A stretch of 64,000 bases of DNA. Origin: Nageia nagi (taxonomy: Eukaryota > Pinophyta). The position numbers were made by a program, and so were the translations under genes. The stretch lies in NCBI GenBank assembly GCA_050084985.1, contig JBITNC010000001.1, forward strand, positions 63,550,001-63,614,000, read 5' to 3'. This document shows positions 47,550 to 57,926 of the stretch, in pieces. The stretch's first letter is position 1, and every line of letters starts with the position of its first letter. The notes beneath the pieces are model-generated. The model ran no database searches and had not been told where the DNA came from. It saw only the letters and a list, made by a program, of their open reading frames with translations.

Positions 47550-48232
47550 TGGCGCATGCCCAGAAAAGACAAGGTTTTGTCTTTCTGGAGCATGTGCTCA
47601 ACTTGAGGAGGCATGCTCTTTGCTTGTCAGTTCTCCTTGCTCCCCACTTGTCCGTCTCGACCCTTCATGCTCATGATGAGACCTGAACTTATCTGATTTT
47701 GCCCTTCCTAGTGTTCTAGCTTGTCAAATTTTCACAACACACTCAACCAAAACACCCTCCAGGATGAGCGCATGTTTCATAAAGACAAGATTTTGTCTTT
47801 CTGAGGCATGCACTAGGTTGCAGATGCCCATATTGATTGAGTTTTGGCTTTCTGCTCTTACGAATTAGCCAAATTTTCACATTCTTCTCATCCTGATGTC
47901 TCCTTGGATGGTCATGCTTCACTTTATCGAACTTCAAACTTGTCTAGACGGCCTTCCAGTTTGAGTGCATGCCCCCAAAAGGCAAGATTTTGTCTTTTTG
48001 AGGCATGCACCAAGCTTAGAATACCTCTTGCTTGCCTTCTCCAACTTCAATTCCGATTCGGGCGTCCCCTAGCCCGAGCACGTCCCAGAAAGACAAGATT
48101 TTGTCTTTTTGAGGCATGCGTTGGGCTTGGAAGTGGCCCAGTTTGCTTTTCCAAACTTAGATTCCGACTTGGATGACTCCTTGGCCCGAGCACACGTCCC
48201 ATAAAGACAAGATTTTATCTTTTTGAGGCATG
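47550..48232 (-). repeat. hairpin array of D (5 units)
   Basis: Inverted repeats near 47550, 47765, 47966, 48075 and 48187. The plus strand reads AAAGACAAGATTTTGTCTTT in the centre, a near-perfect palindrome, with outer arms GAGCACG or GCGCATG paired to CATGCGC-like arms. Spacing is about 110-215 nt. Confidence 0.82.
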
Positions 48233-48953
48233 CATTGGACCTACAAGTGGCCCAGACTCACTTGACTCAATTTCGGCTCGATGTGGGTTTGCCTATTTCA
48301 TCTAGACTCGACTTGAATTTCCATACGTAGCCATTTTTTGGAGGATTTTAGCTTTTATTCTATCATGACTAAGACCGGTCGATTTAGCACACTTAGGCGA
48401 TGGAATGATAAATGCGATTCCCAATCAAAATGAAGTCAGGAATACACAAGACAAAACATGGTGTTGCATGGACATGAGTTGCAGTGGGTCCCCAAAGTCA
48501 CGAGATTTTGGGGCGAGTTGTGTAGGGCACAACAGAACCCTCACCCAACACACCACACTTCACTTGGTCTCTCACACCAAGCTACACACCAAGATGTAAC
48601 AATCCAACCAACCCAACTGCCTAAGCAAGCTAACAACTAAATACATAACATCCCAAAGAGAACACAACAGCCGGAATGTGAAGAAAATGAACAAAGTATG
48701 AAAAGACTCAAAATTGGGTGATGTATAATGTCCACAAAATATGACTGCAGAAATGCGGTCACGTTTGGTGAAACGTGGTCACGTTTGGTACTGATGAAAC
48801 ACAGTGGCTACTGCATTTGGTACTGATGAAACACGGTGGTGAATGTGTTTTTGGGCAATGAGTGTGAAAAATCAACTTTGAGGTTGGATCTTCAAGTCAA
48901 GTTCAAGTCTGATCAAGCCCAATTTCCAACAATTTCAATTTGGGATTATTACA

Positions 48954-50400
48954 TGTTTAAAGGAAATTTGGTGTCACAAATCTACACCTGCATCTTCCAG
49001 TATTTGTAAGTTTGTGCCCTCTCTTTCCTCTCTTCTTTCTTCCTACTCTTTTTGGTCTGCCTCTTGGGTTGTAGCACTGTATTTAACTTTGTTTCTTTTC
49101 CTTTGTTGGGCATGGACATTAATAATATTTCATTTCATTTGTGGGCCTGTGAAGAGAAAGTTATGACCTAAAGGGACAATAGTTGCAACATTTTTGGTCT
49201 GCCTCTTGGGTTTTTGCACTGTATTTAACTTTGTTTCCTTTCCTTTGTTGGGCATGGACATTAATAATATTTCATTTCATTTGTGGGCCTGTAAAGAGAA
49301 AGTTATGACCTAAAGGGACAATAGTTGCAACATTCAAGTCAAGGAAGGGCTGTATTGCTGATTTTTATTTTTTATTTTGAGCTTAGTTCTACATTTAGCA
49401 AAGAGATTTGCAGCAGAAAATGAATTCATCCGGTTTGTTTTTGGGGTAAGTTTGTGTGTATGCATGCACGCATGTGCTCATACAAAACTTTATATTATTT
49501 ATTCCATGTTACTAAAAAAAGCTTATTTATGATATTAACACTTTATATCTGAAAGCTTAACACTTTAAAGACCTCATGTAATCCATTTCTCCCTCACTCA
49601 ACAAAGAAATTTGCATGTTGGAGAAAAGTCATAACATACCAGCAAAATACAATCATCCAGCAGAGCAAAATTTAAAAAACTATGCAGGTTTGGTCAGCAT
49701 AGTTTTGCAATGAAGAATCTTACTTAGCATAGGGAAGCTGAGCAATCTAGTTTACAATTATGATTTAATGTTTATCAACATTTTTGGATTAAACGAATTG
49801 AAAATTACATTTGGAACACATACCATTGTACGCTAAGTCTAAAAGTTGTTCCCCTTTATTTATACCAATCTCTGTTGGTAATTATGCTTTAAACTAATTG
49901 AATACTATGGGTTTATGTTTTGTATAATGAATGACAAAAATTATAAGAAGTTACAGAAAGCACTGTAAATATCACAGCAACTAACAAAACCTACATATGT
50001 TTACAGCACGACACAATGGAGCAGCTGTTTGTCTCATCAAAATCATGACTACGTCAAATGCATTCCAGACCTGGGATGTCATTGTAACACTAGAGAGTCT
50101 CATGTCAATAAGCCATCAATCCAAACTACACTACATTCTCTATATTTATCATGGAATATATCTTCAGGCATCTGTTCATGAAAAACTCATGTAACTGAAA
50201 ATTAAATGATGCTCCCTAAACTGCTTATCAATTAATGTTTCTCATGATTACATTATTTGCTGTATGTATGATTCATCATTACATGAAACACAATGTGACG
50301 AACAGGATAACAATGCACATAGTGATCTCAATGTTGTGCATGCAATAGCGACCGACAAGGCCTTGCCTTGCAACTCATATATGCTTTGGTCTCCTAGAAC
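48954..50400. other. intron sequence without gene
   Basis: AT-rich DNA after the Gypsy LTR. It holds the tandem duplication at 49049-49332. I see no coding sequence or element in the remainder. Confidence 0.6.
49049..49332. repeat. 142-bp tandem duplication
   Basis: Two copies in direct tandem, 49049-49190 and 49191-49332, starting tttttggtctgcctcttggg and ending agttgcaaca. They differ at only a few positions (gttgtagc/gtttttgc; gtgaag/gtaaag), so the duplication is young compared with the surrounding relics. Confidence 0.92.
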
Positions 50401-50689
50401 CATAGTTGAGAAAGCAGACTCGGCTCAAATTCAGCAAGGTCCACCTGAGACTCGGACTCAAGAGTTGGCAAAAAATCGGCAAAAAAATTGCAATCATTGA
50501 TTTTTTTTCATGCATATTCATATCCTTTCCTACAATTACTCAACATTCAACATCGTATACATACAAAATCATGAAGAGGAAAGGGCAAATCCTTGTATAG
50601 CAAGATACATGTTTATAACATAACAAATGCACATATTACCAAATGTCTCAATGCTCTTGAACTAATGAAAAATGTCAAATACAATGTTG

Positions 50690-53250
50690 ATGAACACTCA
50701 TTGAGTCAATCTATGGAAGGTCCCTTGCTCGTCCTTGCCCTAGAATATATGCTCTAAGAATCCTCTCTTTTTGACTTTGTGACGAGGATCCATGTGCCTT
50801 TGCTTGTTCTAATGCCTTTTCATGTGTGTTTGTTGCTAACTCCTTTGCCATATTTTCAAATTCATCCATGGGAAAGCAAGGCTTCTTGTTTCTACTCCGA
50901 CACCTAATCTATGATCCATTCAGATGACGAATCAATTTATCTAGATCACTGGCCTCATAACTTGATCTTGCTATCTATCTATGGTGAAGGCAAATGTTGT
51001 AATGAACAAATGCAAGATCATTCAACTTCTTTTATATTAGTCTATTCCTCTTCTTAGAGTGTATGTGCTAAAAAACACTCCAATTGTTCTTGCAATTTGA
51101 AGTGCTACATGGCTGGCGTAAAATTCAAATGGCAAGGTGTTGTAGGTTGGTTGTGCATGCACCGAAGTCCTCCCACCATAAATCTAGAAAAAAAAAAGAA
51201 GTCAATACTTCAAGTTTAACTTCACGTGTAAAATTTTAAATTGAGGTTACTTTTTGAAACAAAATCAAAATACAAAATAAATTATAATACTAATTTAGAA
51301 TAGAGTTAACTATCCTCAAAGTTGTTAGTGCTTTAGCACACTCTGGGGATATAAGGACACCCTAGCGGCTCTTGTATCCTTTTAGTTTTGATTGTATTTT
51401 TGAAACTTGAACGGATATCTGGATCACACACTAAACGATCAATGCTTGACCAAAGGCCCACCATCTCCAAATAATCAGGATCAAAGGAAACCACGTAAAA
51501 GAATGTGGGGTAGTACCAATTGTATGAAAAGGGCTATGGAGTTGAGAAGTCCATCGCCGATCAATCATATGCCGAATGGGTTTGTATTTGACCTTGAAAT
51601 AGTTATAAAAAGAGGCAATCACCTGTTTTTCCGTACCCGTTGCCTCGTATACATAACCCATGGGTGAGTTTTCTCCATCAAGAAGGCGGAGAATTGTCAC
51701 CGAAAGCTCAGGTATCTAGAAAAAATTTCAATATTAGCAAATAGAAAATAATTTCAATAAAAAATAATTTAATAAGAAAACAAATAAAATAAAAACGTTA
51801 GTGTTGTACCTTGATGGCCTCATCCATGGCACACCACAACAACACCTCAAAAATTATGTCATAGAGATTCTTCCACTCATTGTAAGTTTTGTATTTGACA
51901 CCATTATCTAAGTTCGAATCATTGCCCACAAACATCTTCAGTGCCCCTATTCACAACAGAGGCTCTACAACGTAATGAAGGTTTGGCGAAGCGTGTCACT
52001 CTAGGCAACACTATCTCCCTCCCACTGGTATACTGCCTCATCAACTATAAGACCCATGAGTGATTATATATGTATTTTTGTGATGATCCTAGCCTTTTGT
52101 GCCTGTGCCCCACAAGCATCTTTAGTGCCCCTATGCACCAAAGAGGCTCTACAATGTAATGGAGGTTGTGGCGAAGCGTGTCACTCTAGGCTGCACTATC
52201 TCCCTCCCACTAGTTTACTACCTCATCAACTGTAAAACCCATGTGTGATTATATATGTATTTTGTGATGATCCTAGCCTTCTATATAATCTCTACCATCC
52301 AAGATAATTTCCCAATGTCCTCGAGAAGCAAATCGAGACAATGGTGTCCATATCGAGGTGGGAAATCTCTTCATCAAAATCATCCTTGCTACTAAATACG
52401 CTGATGCATTGTTCGTGATGATTTGGACAACATCCTTAGCTCGCACCTCCTTAACCACATCTCCCAGCAAACGTGAAAGCAACCCAACATTCTTAACTCC
52501 TGTGGATGCATCTCTAGTAACTTTAGGAATAAAATTCCTCTTCAAAAAGCAACAGGGAAATTAGGCAATGTCTTGCCCTTGCCATCAGTCCATCCATCGA
52601 ACATAACAGTGCATCCCATGTTCTTCCACACAAGGCAGTGATCATCAAGCAAAATATGAATAGTTTGCACATACTCATGAAGGAGAGGGAACCTAAGATC
52701 CCTGGGCAGCCTAAAACCTGTTCTGCAAGCTGGAAAGGCATCTAAAATGCCTCACCAGTATGCAGACCGTACCACATGAAATCATAGATCTGGAAAAGTA
52801 CCAAAAAGATGCCATGGCCTTCCTTGTTGCCCTGTGTCTGTCCTCATTCCACTCATCCATACCATCTAGTGTGTGCTGTTAACCTGGCATGAAACGCTCT
52901 TCAAAATAGAATGACTGTGTGCACTCCCCGTGTCTGCAATGGATGGATTGGAGCCACCGCGGTGTAGAGACCGGCTCAACTAGCTACCGTACCTTACAGA
53001 AAACGCATAGAAGGGGAGGTTGACATAGCCTCACCTTGTTTGCATTTGAGATCCCTCTTCCTCTGATAATCTGCAAGAAGTGCAATGCATTCTCTTTTGA
53101 CATCTACTGGCACATTGCTACAAACTCTCATGGCCCTTTTGTTTGGCCAATGGTATTTGAGGCGATTGATGCCTCCATGAAGTTTGTGATTACAAAATAT
53201 GCAAGTTAGTTCCCTCTTCTCACCCCTTCCTTTCCATATTTTCACATTGG
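50690..53250 (-). pseudogene. hAT-superfamily transposase relic (BED finger, DUF659, hAT dimerisation)
   Basis: On the - strand: a BED-type zinc finger at 53245-52994 (CIFCNHKLHGGINRLKYHWP), a DUF659 region at about 52650-52290 (TVMFDGWTDGKGKTLPNFPV in one frame; IPKVTRDASTGVKNVGLLSR in the next), a middle part at 51700-51431 (MGYVYEATGTEKQVIASFYN; PIRHMIDRRW), and the C-terminal dimerisation region at about 51185-50975 (NNWSVF, HSKKRNRL, LNDLAFVHYN). Frames change between all pieces, and an internal tandem duplication lies at 51927-52285. It is a dead DNA transposon. Terminal inverted repeats and the 8-bp duplication were not identified. Confidence 0.82.
51927..52285. repeat. about 181-bp tandem duplication inside the hAT relic
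   Basis: The segment beginning cccacaaacatcttcagtgc (51927) is repeated from about 52108 (cccacaagcatctttagtgc). Each ends near gatgatcctagcctt. The copies differ at about 10 percent of positions by eye. It duplicates part of the transposase coding region. Confidence 0.85.
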
Positions 53251-53259
53251 ATTGTTTTT

Positions 53260-53624
53260 ACAATGTTTGCTTGTACCATTGTCCTGTAGCTGTGGATGCA
53301 AACGATCAACAAAGTATTTGAGTTAGATAAAAAAACACTATAACTAAATTTTTTTTTTATACTTATGACTCTTATTTGTTGACTGTTATAATGTTATTTG
53401 ACTGTTGACTGTTAAGAAAATAGTATAGACTGAAAATTTTTGATGACAGGCAATTAAGTGCAGTGAAGTACCTCTATGTAATTCTCTTGTGTATTTAATA
53501 TTTCTGCAAAGAGATTAGTTCATTGTTATCCAAAATTGCTAACAGAGATGATAATCAGATTGTTGTGTAGATGGTCAAGGAGAAGAATAAAATAAGGTTT
53601 GTCCACCATCCAGAAGTTGTGTGG
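53260..53624. other. spacer between hAT relic and repeat E
   Basis: AT-rich sequence with no gene or repeat that I recognise. It ends with TGTGG, the target duplication of repeat E. Confidence 0.55.
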
Positions 53625-53925
53625 TGTTGTGATTAAAATACAACATGCCCCAAAATCCTGCGATTTTGGTGACCCACAAACACACTATTGTATATACTTC
53701 GTTTTATCGTCATCTCGGTCTACCCAAGTTGCATCGCGAGACCCAGATTCATGGATTACTCATATTTCATAGCCTCTCCCTTGGTTAGAGTTAGTCATGA
53801 TAAAATAGAAATTGCAAAATCTTTAAAATGGCTTGAGTCTGGAAAGGGTAAAAGTCGAACCTAGGTGAATTAGGAAGTCTAAGTCAAGCCGGAAGTTGGT
53901 CAAGTCAAATTGGGCATTCCCAAGG

Positions 53926-54812
53926 GCTGGCACATGCTTTTTGAACCATGCAATTGGGCTAAGGGGTCGTCCAGGCAAGAGGGAAGGTTCAAAGATGAAG
54001 TCTGGGCACTTACAAGCCCAGCGCATGCCTCCGGGAGACAAAACTTTGACTTTCCTAGGCATGCGCCAGATACAAGAAGCATTTTGGACTAGAAGAAGGT
54101 GAAAAATCCTAAGGCAAAGACACTAGGAGGTTGGTGCATGCTTCAAAAGGACAAAATCATGTCTTTTTGAACCATGCGATTTGGCTAGGAGGACAAGTTG
54201 AGCAAGCTTGAATTTTGAAAAAAGAACCTAAGTTACCCAGGAGGGCTCCCAGTCGGAGCGGAAGTGAAAATTTGGACAAGTCATGGGCCCGGGGAACTCA
54301 AAATCAACTCAAGCATACCTAGGGGGGTTGGCGCATGATCTCAAAAGACAAATTCTTGACTTTTTGAGGCATGCGCCAAGCCTAGGAAGCTTCCAGGATT
54401 CGAGAAACATGAAAATTTGGCTAAAGCATCAACACTTGAAGACCAAATTCGGGAAAATAGGCCAACTGGAGGCTAGCGCATGTTTCAAAAAGACAAAATC
54501 TTGTCTTTTTGAACCATGCGACCAAGCTAGAGGGACAGGCAAGGCTGGCGCATGCCTCAAAAGGTCACAATCTTGAATTTTGAAAGCATGTGCCAAGCCC
54601 ACAGGTTGCCCAGATTGAAACGAAGCATCAAAATTGAAAAATTTGGCCGGTTGGAAGACCAAAAATCAAGAAAAATCAGGTTAATGGGTGAGTTGGAAGA
54701 TCAAGGCAAGCAAGCACATGACCAGGAGACCCAACGTTGGGAGCATACTCCCTCCTAGGGTTGGCGCATGGTTTAAAAAGTCACTTTTTTGCCTTTTTTT
54801 TTGTATGCGCCA
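53926..54812 (+). repeat. hairpin array of E (6-7 units)
   Basis: Inverted repeats near 53926 (partial), 54023, 54136, 54331, 54476, 54548 and 54763. The clearest, 54476-54523, pairs GCGCATG-TTTCAAAAAGACAA with TTGTCTTTTTGAA-CATGCG. The unit at 54023-54068 has perfect outer arms GCGCATGCCT/AGGCATGCGC but a different centre. Spacing is about 70-215 nt. Confidence 0.85.
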
Positions 54813-54966
54813 AGCCTAGATGACCTTCTAGACCCTAACGTCTGGGCACAAGAGGCTTTGCATGAGCTTTCGAACCAGCACATATCTAAAGGTCGGCCAG
54901 ATGAAGGGCTATGATGAGGTTTGATAGAAACCCTAGCCGACTAGGGCAAGGTGGGAGACGAATTGA

Positions 54967-54975
54967 CTATAAATA
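54967..54975 (+). promoter_or_regulatory. TATA box upstream of the E gene
   Basis: CTATAAATA followed by CAAGCTTTGG and CATTTTCCC, 219 bp before the ATG at 55194. The same box and following bases occur in C2 and D. Confidence 0.6.
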
Positions 54976-55193
54976 CAAGCTTTGGGACCTCATTTTCCCA
55001 AATTCAAAACTTGCTCTTCTACCCTTGCACCAAAATAGCAGGAAATTGCAGATTTTTGTGTCCAAACATCTTAATTTATGCATCCTAGGGCTTGCGCAAG
55101 CATTTAGGAGGCTAGCTACCATCACGTGGAGGTTATTTTCACTTGGAAACACATGTAGTATCCTTGGAGAGCCACGTTGCAATTGAAAACACC

Positions 55194-57707
55194 ATGACTC
55201 CCTCTAAGCGCAATTCGGCTCTTGACTTTGCTAGGGACATCGAGCGGTTGAAACAAGATTGCATCATCTCCATTCATGAGAGACAACAAGCCCTTCCCCA
55301 AGGGGCAAGATTCTCGAGTAACGATTTTGCAACCATCAGAGATACAGATTGGCAAAACGTTGACCCCTTGCAGATGAGGGAGAGCATTCGTGGGCTTCCT
55401 TCCACTGACCTAAAGCAGGACATTGTCTTCTTCATCGGGCTCTCCACTTGCGCATTCATCCCGTTCACAGTCCCATTCCCTGAGTTGTGCATGGAAATCG
55501 GTCACCACTAGCAGAAGGGAGAGAGGATCCTTCAAGAAATCAAAGGAGACATCATTATGGACTTTCACTCCGAAGCCTTTAACGCAACATTTTAACGGAC
55601 TTCCAAGGGTGACTATGAATATAGTGAGCCTAGGTCACTCGCATGCTACCAAGAGACTCCCAGGACATCCATCGCTATTAAGAGTTTGATTTTGGAAGAA
55701 CATCACGGGTTGAAGGGAAATGCACTCATCAATGCTTCTCGCTCTAACTTCTACCCAGCAGTTGAGTTAATAATTCTCCTGTTATCCAGAGTTCTTGGGA
55801 AGGAAGACGCTTCAAAATTTAGGAAGGAGTTCTTTAGGTTCATTCTTGAGATTGCTAGAGGGAGAAGGATTAGATAGAGCAAGGTGTTGAGCGATTCGAT
55901 AGCTGATCAATTGTCATCCATTGATACAACCCATAAATTCTACCTCAATTCATACCTGGTATACATGTTGCTCCACGGCAGGTACAGGACTACAGCGCAG
56001 GGTGAGACGACTTGGATAGAAAGAGGAAGTTACTCCATTTGGAAGTGCTATCCCAAATGGAAGTTAGAGAGAAGGTGGGACAATTTCACAATGAAAAACG
56101 ATATGGATGGGATTATGAGATATATAAAAAGCTTAAGGGAGAGATCATAGTTGCACGGATCTCTAATTCCGCCCAAGATGCTTTGAAGAAGCATGGTGAC
56201 TTCTTCCTCCATCACCAACATTTATCTTATATTCGTATACATGGATCAGCTGTACAACCCTATCAATTGCCAAGGTTCGTGAATATTAGAGTATGAACAG
56301 GAGAGATTGGAGTATCAGAGGATGAACAGGAGCAGAATATGATTCAGGATGAGGAGATCCCTAATGCGCAACGATAGGATGTGTCTATGGAGATTTTAGA
56401 GGAGATCCGTAGGCAAACAACTTCAGGGCCATCTACAGAGAGAAGTAGAGAGCTAGTATCAGAGACAGTATAGAGGAGGGCTCAATTGAAGAGGAATCCA
56501 TATTCACGAGCCACGAGACCTTCAAGTGAACAACATGATGAATAGGAAGAGGAGAGACCTTCAAAGAGAACAAAGAGGAACACTGTTACCAATCAAGAGG
56601 CCATGGTGAACACTTATCAGCCATCACCCATAAATGAATGGGGTGTCAACATGGAGGAGTGCCTTGATGTGTTCAATATGAATGTCAGAGAAGAATTTGG
56701 AGCAGGAGAAAAGGATGACCAAGTAGGGGAAAGCTCCACTCGTCTAGGAAAATCCTAGACATATGTCTATTTGGCTAATAATGCAATACACATTAAGACT
56801 ATTATAGTTGGCAAGGAGAACCCATAGCACCCTGAAGACCTTAGGCAGATTAACCAGATCATTAACACAGGTTCTATCGGTTTGGTTGGTCGGAAACATG
56901 CAATCATCTTCAATGCTGAGGCCATCACCAAAGAGGGTATGATGAAAGATAAGGAGATTAAGGGCCTCAAGAAGGAGTTAGCTGCACAAAAGAAGTTGAC
57001 AAAAGAATTGGAGTTGGCTAAGGTACCTACCGAAGAACTTCGGAAGATCAAGCCACTTAAGGAAGGTATGATTGCGGTAAAACAAAAGCACATAAATGAG
57101 GTCATATTAGTAGTTCAACGATTTATTGGAGCACTAGAGAGGGTAGCATTCGAGGAGCAGAAGCTCAAAGATATCATTGTGGAGAGAACTAGTTTTCTCA
57201 GAGTCTTGGATTCTAGGCGGCATATGATCATGCAGTTTGAGATGACACAGAACTAGAAGACGTGAAGTTCTGCGAAGAATATTGGTTCTATTTGGGTGTG
57301 GTCAATTAGATAGCCACTCGATTCCAAGATGTGCAAAAGGATGTGCAGAAGCTCAATGACAAAGCAAACACTTGTCTTGAGGAAATGGAGTTCTAGGTAA
57401 AGTTCCTTGATGATGATGCGGGCATCTGAGACAAAGACCTGGTGGTGGCAGAAGTGAGGCACTTCCTTCACAGTTTGATTATGATTGAAGATATCAACAC
57501 GTTCCAATTGGCAGTCACTTGGAGCATTTGCTCAAAGCTCATGCATGGGAGAAGGATATGTTGAGGATCGTGGACAAGGTGGAGCGCTACATGGTCGAGA
57601 ACAAGCCCAGGTTATCAGAGATGTTGCATGGATTGGAGCTTACAGCCAAATTCCTAGACGACAACTATGAGGGGTGTGTAGAGGTGTTGGGCCCACCAAA
57701 CGCCTAG
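55194..57707 (+). pseudogene. long gene of unknown function in E, internally deleted
   Basis: Starts at ATG 55194 (MTPSKRNSALDFARDIERLK), shared with C2 and D. The first frame runs to a stop at 55509. Later pieces are 55686-55877 (LKGNALINASRSNFYPAVEL), 55884-56150, 56012-56296, 56882-57256 (IKGLKKELAAQKKLTKELEL coiled coil) and 57519-57707 (MLHGLELTAKFLDDNYEG). Compared with C2 and D, about 0.7 kb is missing after LPRFVNI (about 56285), where the reading jumps to an acidic linker with a basic patch (PSKRTKRNTV, about 56555). At least six stops. No enzymatic motif is seen. A DNA- or RNA-binding or structural role is only a guess. Confidence 0.75.
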
Positions 57708-57847
57708 TCACAATATCTATTATATTTTATTTCATAGTTATGTTGTAAACTTTAATTTATTCTTTAATAATTCCCAAGTTTGTGATGGATGAGGATTTGC
57801 TCCCACAAACTTGGAAGATATCTTGTAACGCCATGTGGCGTATTTTG

Positions 57848-57926
57848 ATTGGACCATATTTTATTTTCTCGTAAGTTGCAATTAGGGTTAGGGTGACACT
57901 TAGGGTTGCTCTAAAACTATATATAG
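57848..57926 (+). promoter_or_regulatory. downstream promoter-like module of E
   Basis: In order: ATTGG (inverted CCAAT box, 57848-57852), TTAGGGTTAGGG (telo-box type, 57882-57893) and CTATATATAG (57917-57926). It starts about 140 bp after the end of the gene and lies about 0.9 kb before the 3' terminus. Conserved in C2, D and partly C1. In an LTR this is where U3 would end and R begin. Promoter function is inferred. Confidence 0.58.

Larger units (their letters stand above)
42841..48534 (-). mobile_element. Repeat D of the hairpin-array family, with empty-site proof
   Basis: The 3' end is at 42841 (plus strand TGTTGGGTGGTTTTTCTTTC) and the 5' end at 48534 (TGTTGTGCCCTACACAACTC on the - strand); 5,694 bp. 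Flanks are GGACC (42836-42840) and GAACC (48535-48539). The homologous, uninterrupted sequence in the 3' LTR at about 39082-39102 (gtcagctagaacgcttaccc) has one copy of the site, so D inserted with a 5-bp duplication. Contents: hairpin array, TATA, gene and downstream promoter-like module, in the same order as E. No internal LTR and no pol gene. Confidence 0.9.
38903..48931 (-). mobile_element. non-autonomous Copia-like LTR element with a novel ORF
   Basis: Inserted in the Gypsy LTR. Its 3' LTR is 38903-39387. The 5' LTR starts next to the primer-binding site (41862-41873) and runs from 41876 to 48931, interrupted by a solo LTR (42047-42821) and repeat D (42841-48534). Flanks are ATTTT (38898-38902) and ATTTC (48932-48936), a 4-of-5 target duplication. 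The interior (39388-41875) encodes a gag-like start and a long acidic ORF, but no pol. Confidence 0.88.
37780..48953 (+). mobile_element. second Gypsy chromovirus remnant: chromodomain end plus interrupted 3' LTR
   Basis: Only the last about 40 codons of pol remain. The LTR starts TGTAATGTCCCC at 37902, with the pol stop codon TAA inside its first bases as in the first chromovirus. The LTR is interrupted at 38902 by a Copia-like element and resumes at 48932, ending GGGATTATTACA at 48953. LTR length without the insert is about 1.02 kb. The 5' part of the element is deleted. Confidence 0.8.

Noticed and set aside
47550-48232. Regularly spaced repeats as a CRISPR array
   Set aside because: The units are imperfect palindromes with variable spacing in a plant intron, without near-identical repeats, uniform spacers or cas genes.
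57882-57893. TTAGGG repeats as an interstitial telomere
   Set aside because: Only two units, in a conserved promoter-like context; the plant telomere repeat is TTTAGGG, so a telo-box element is the better reading.
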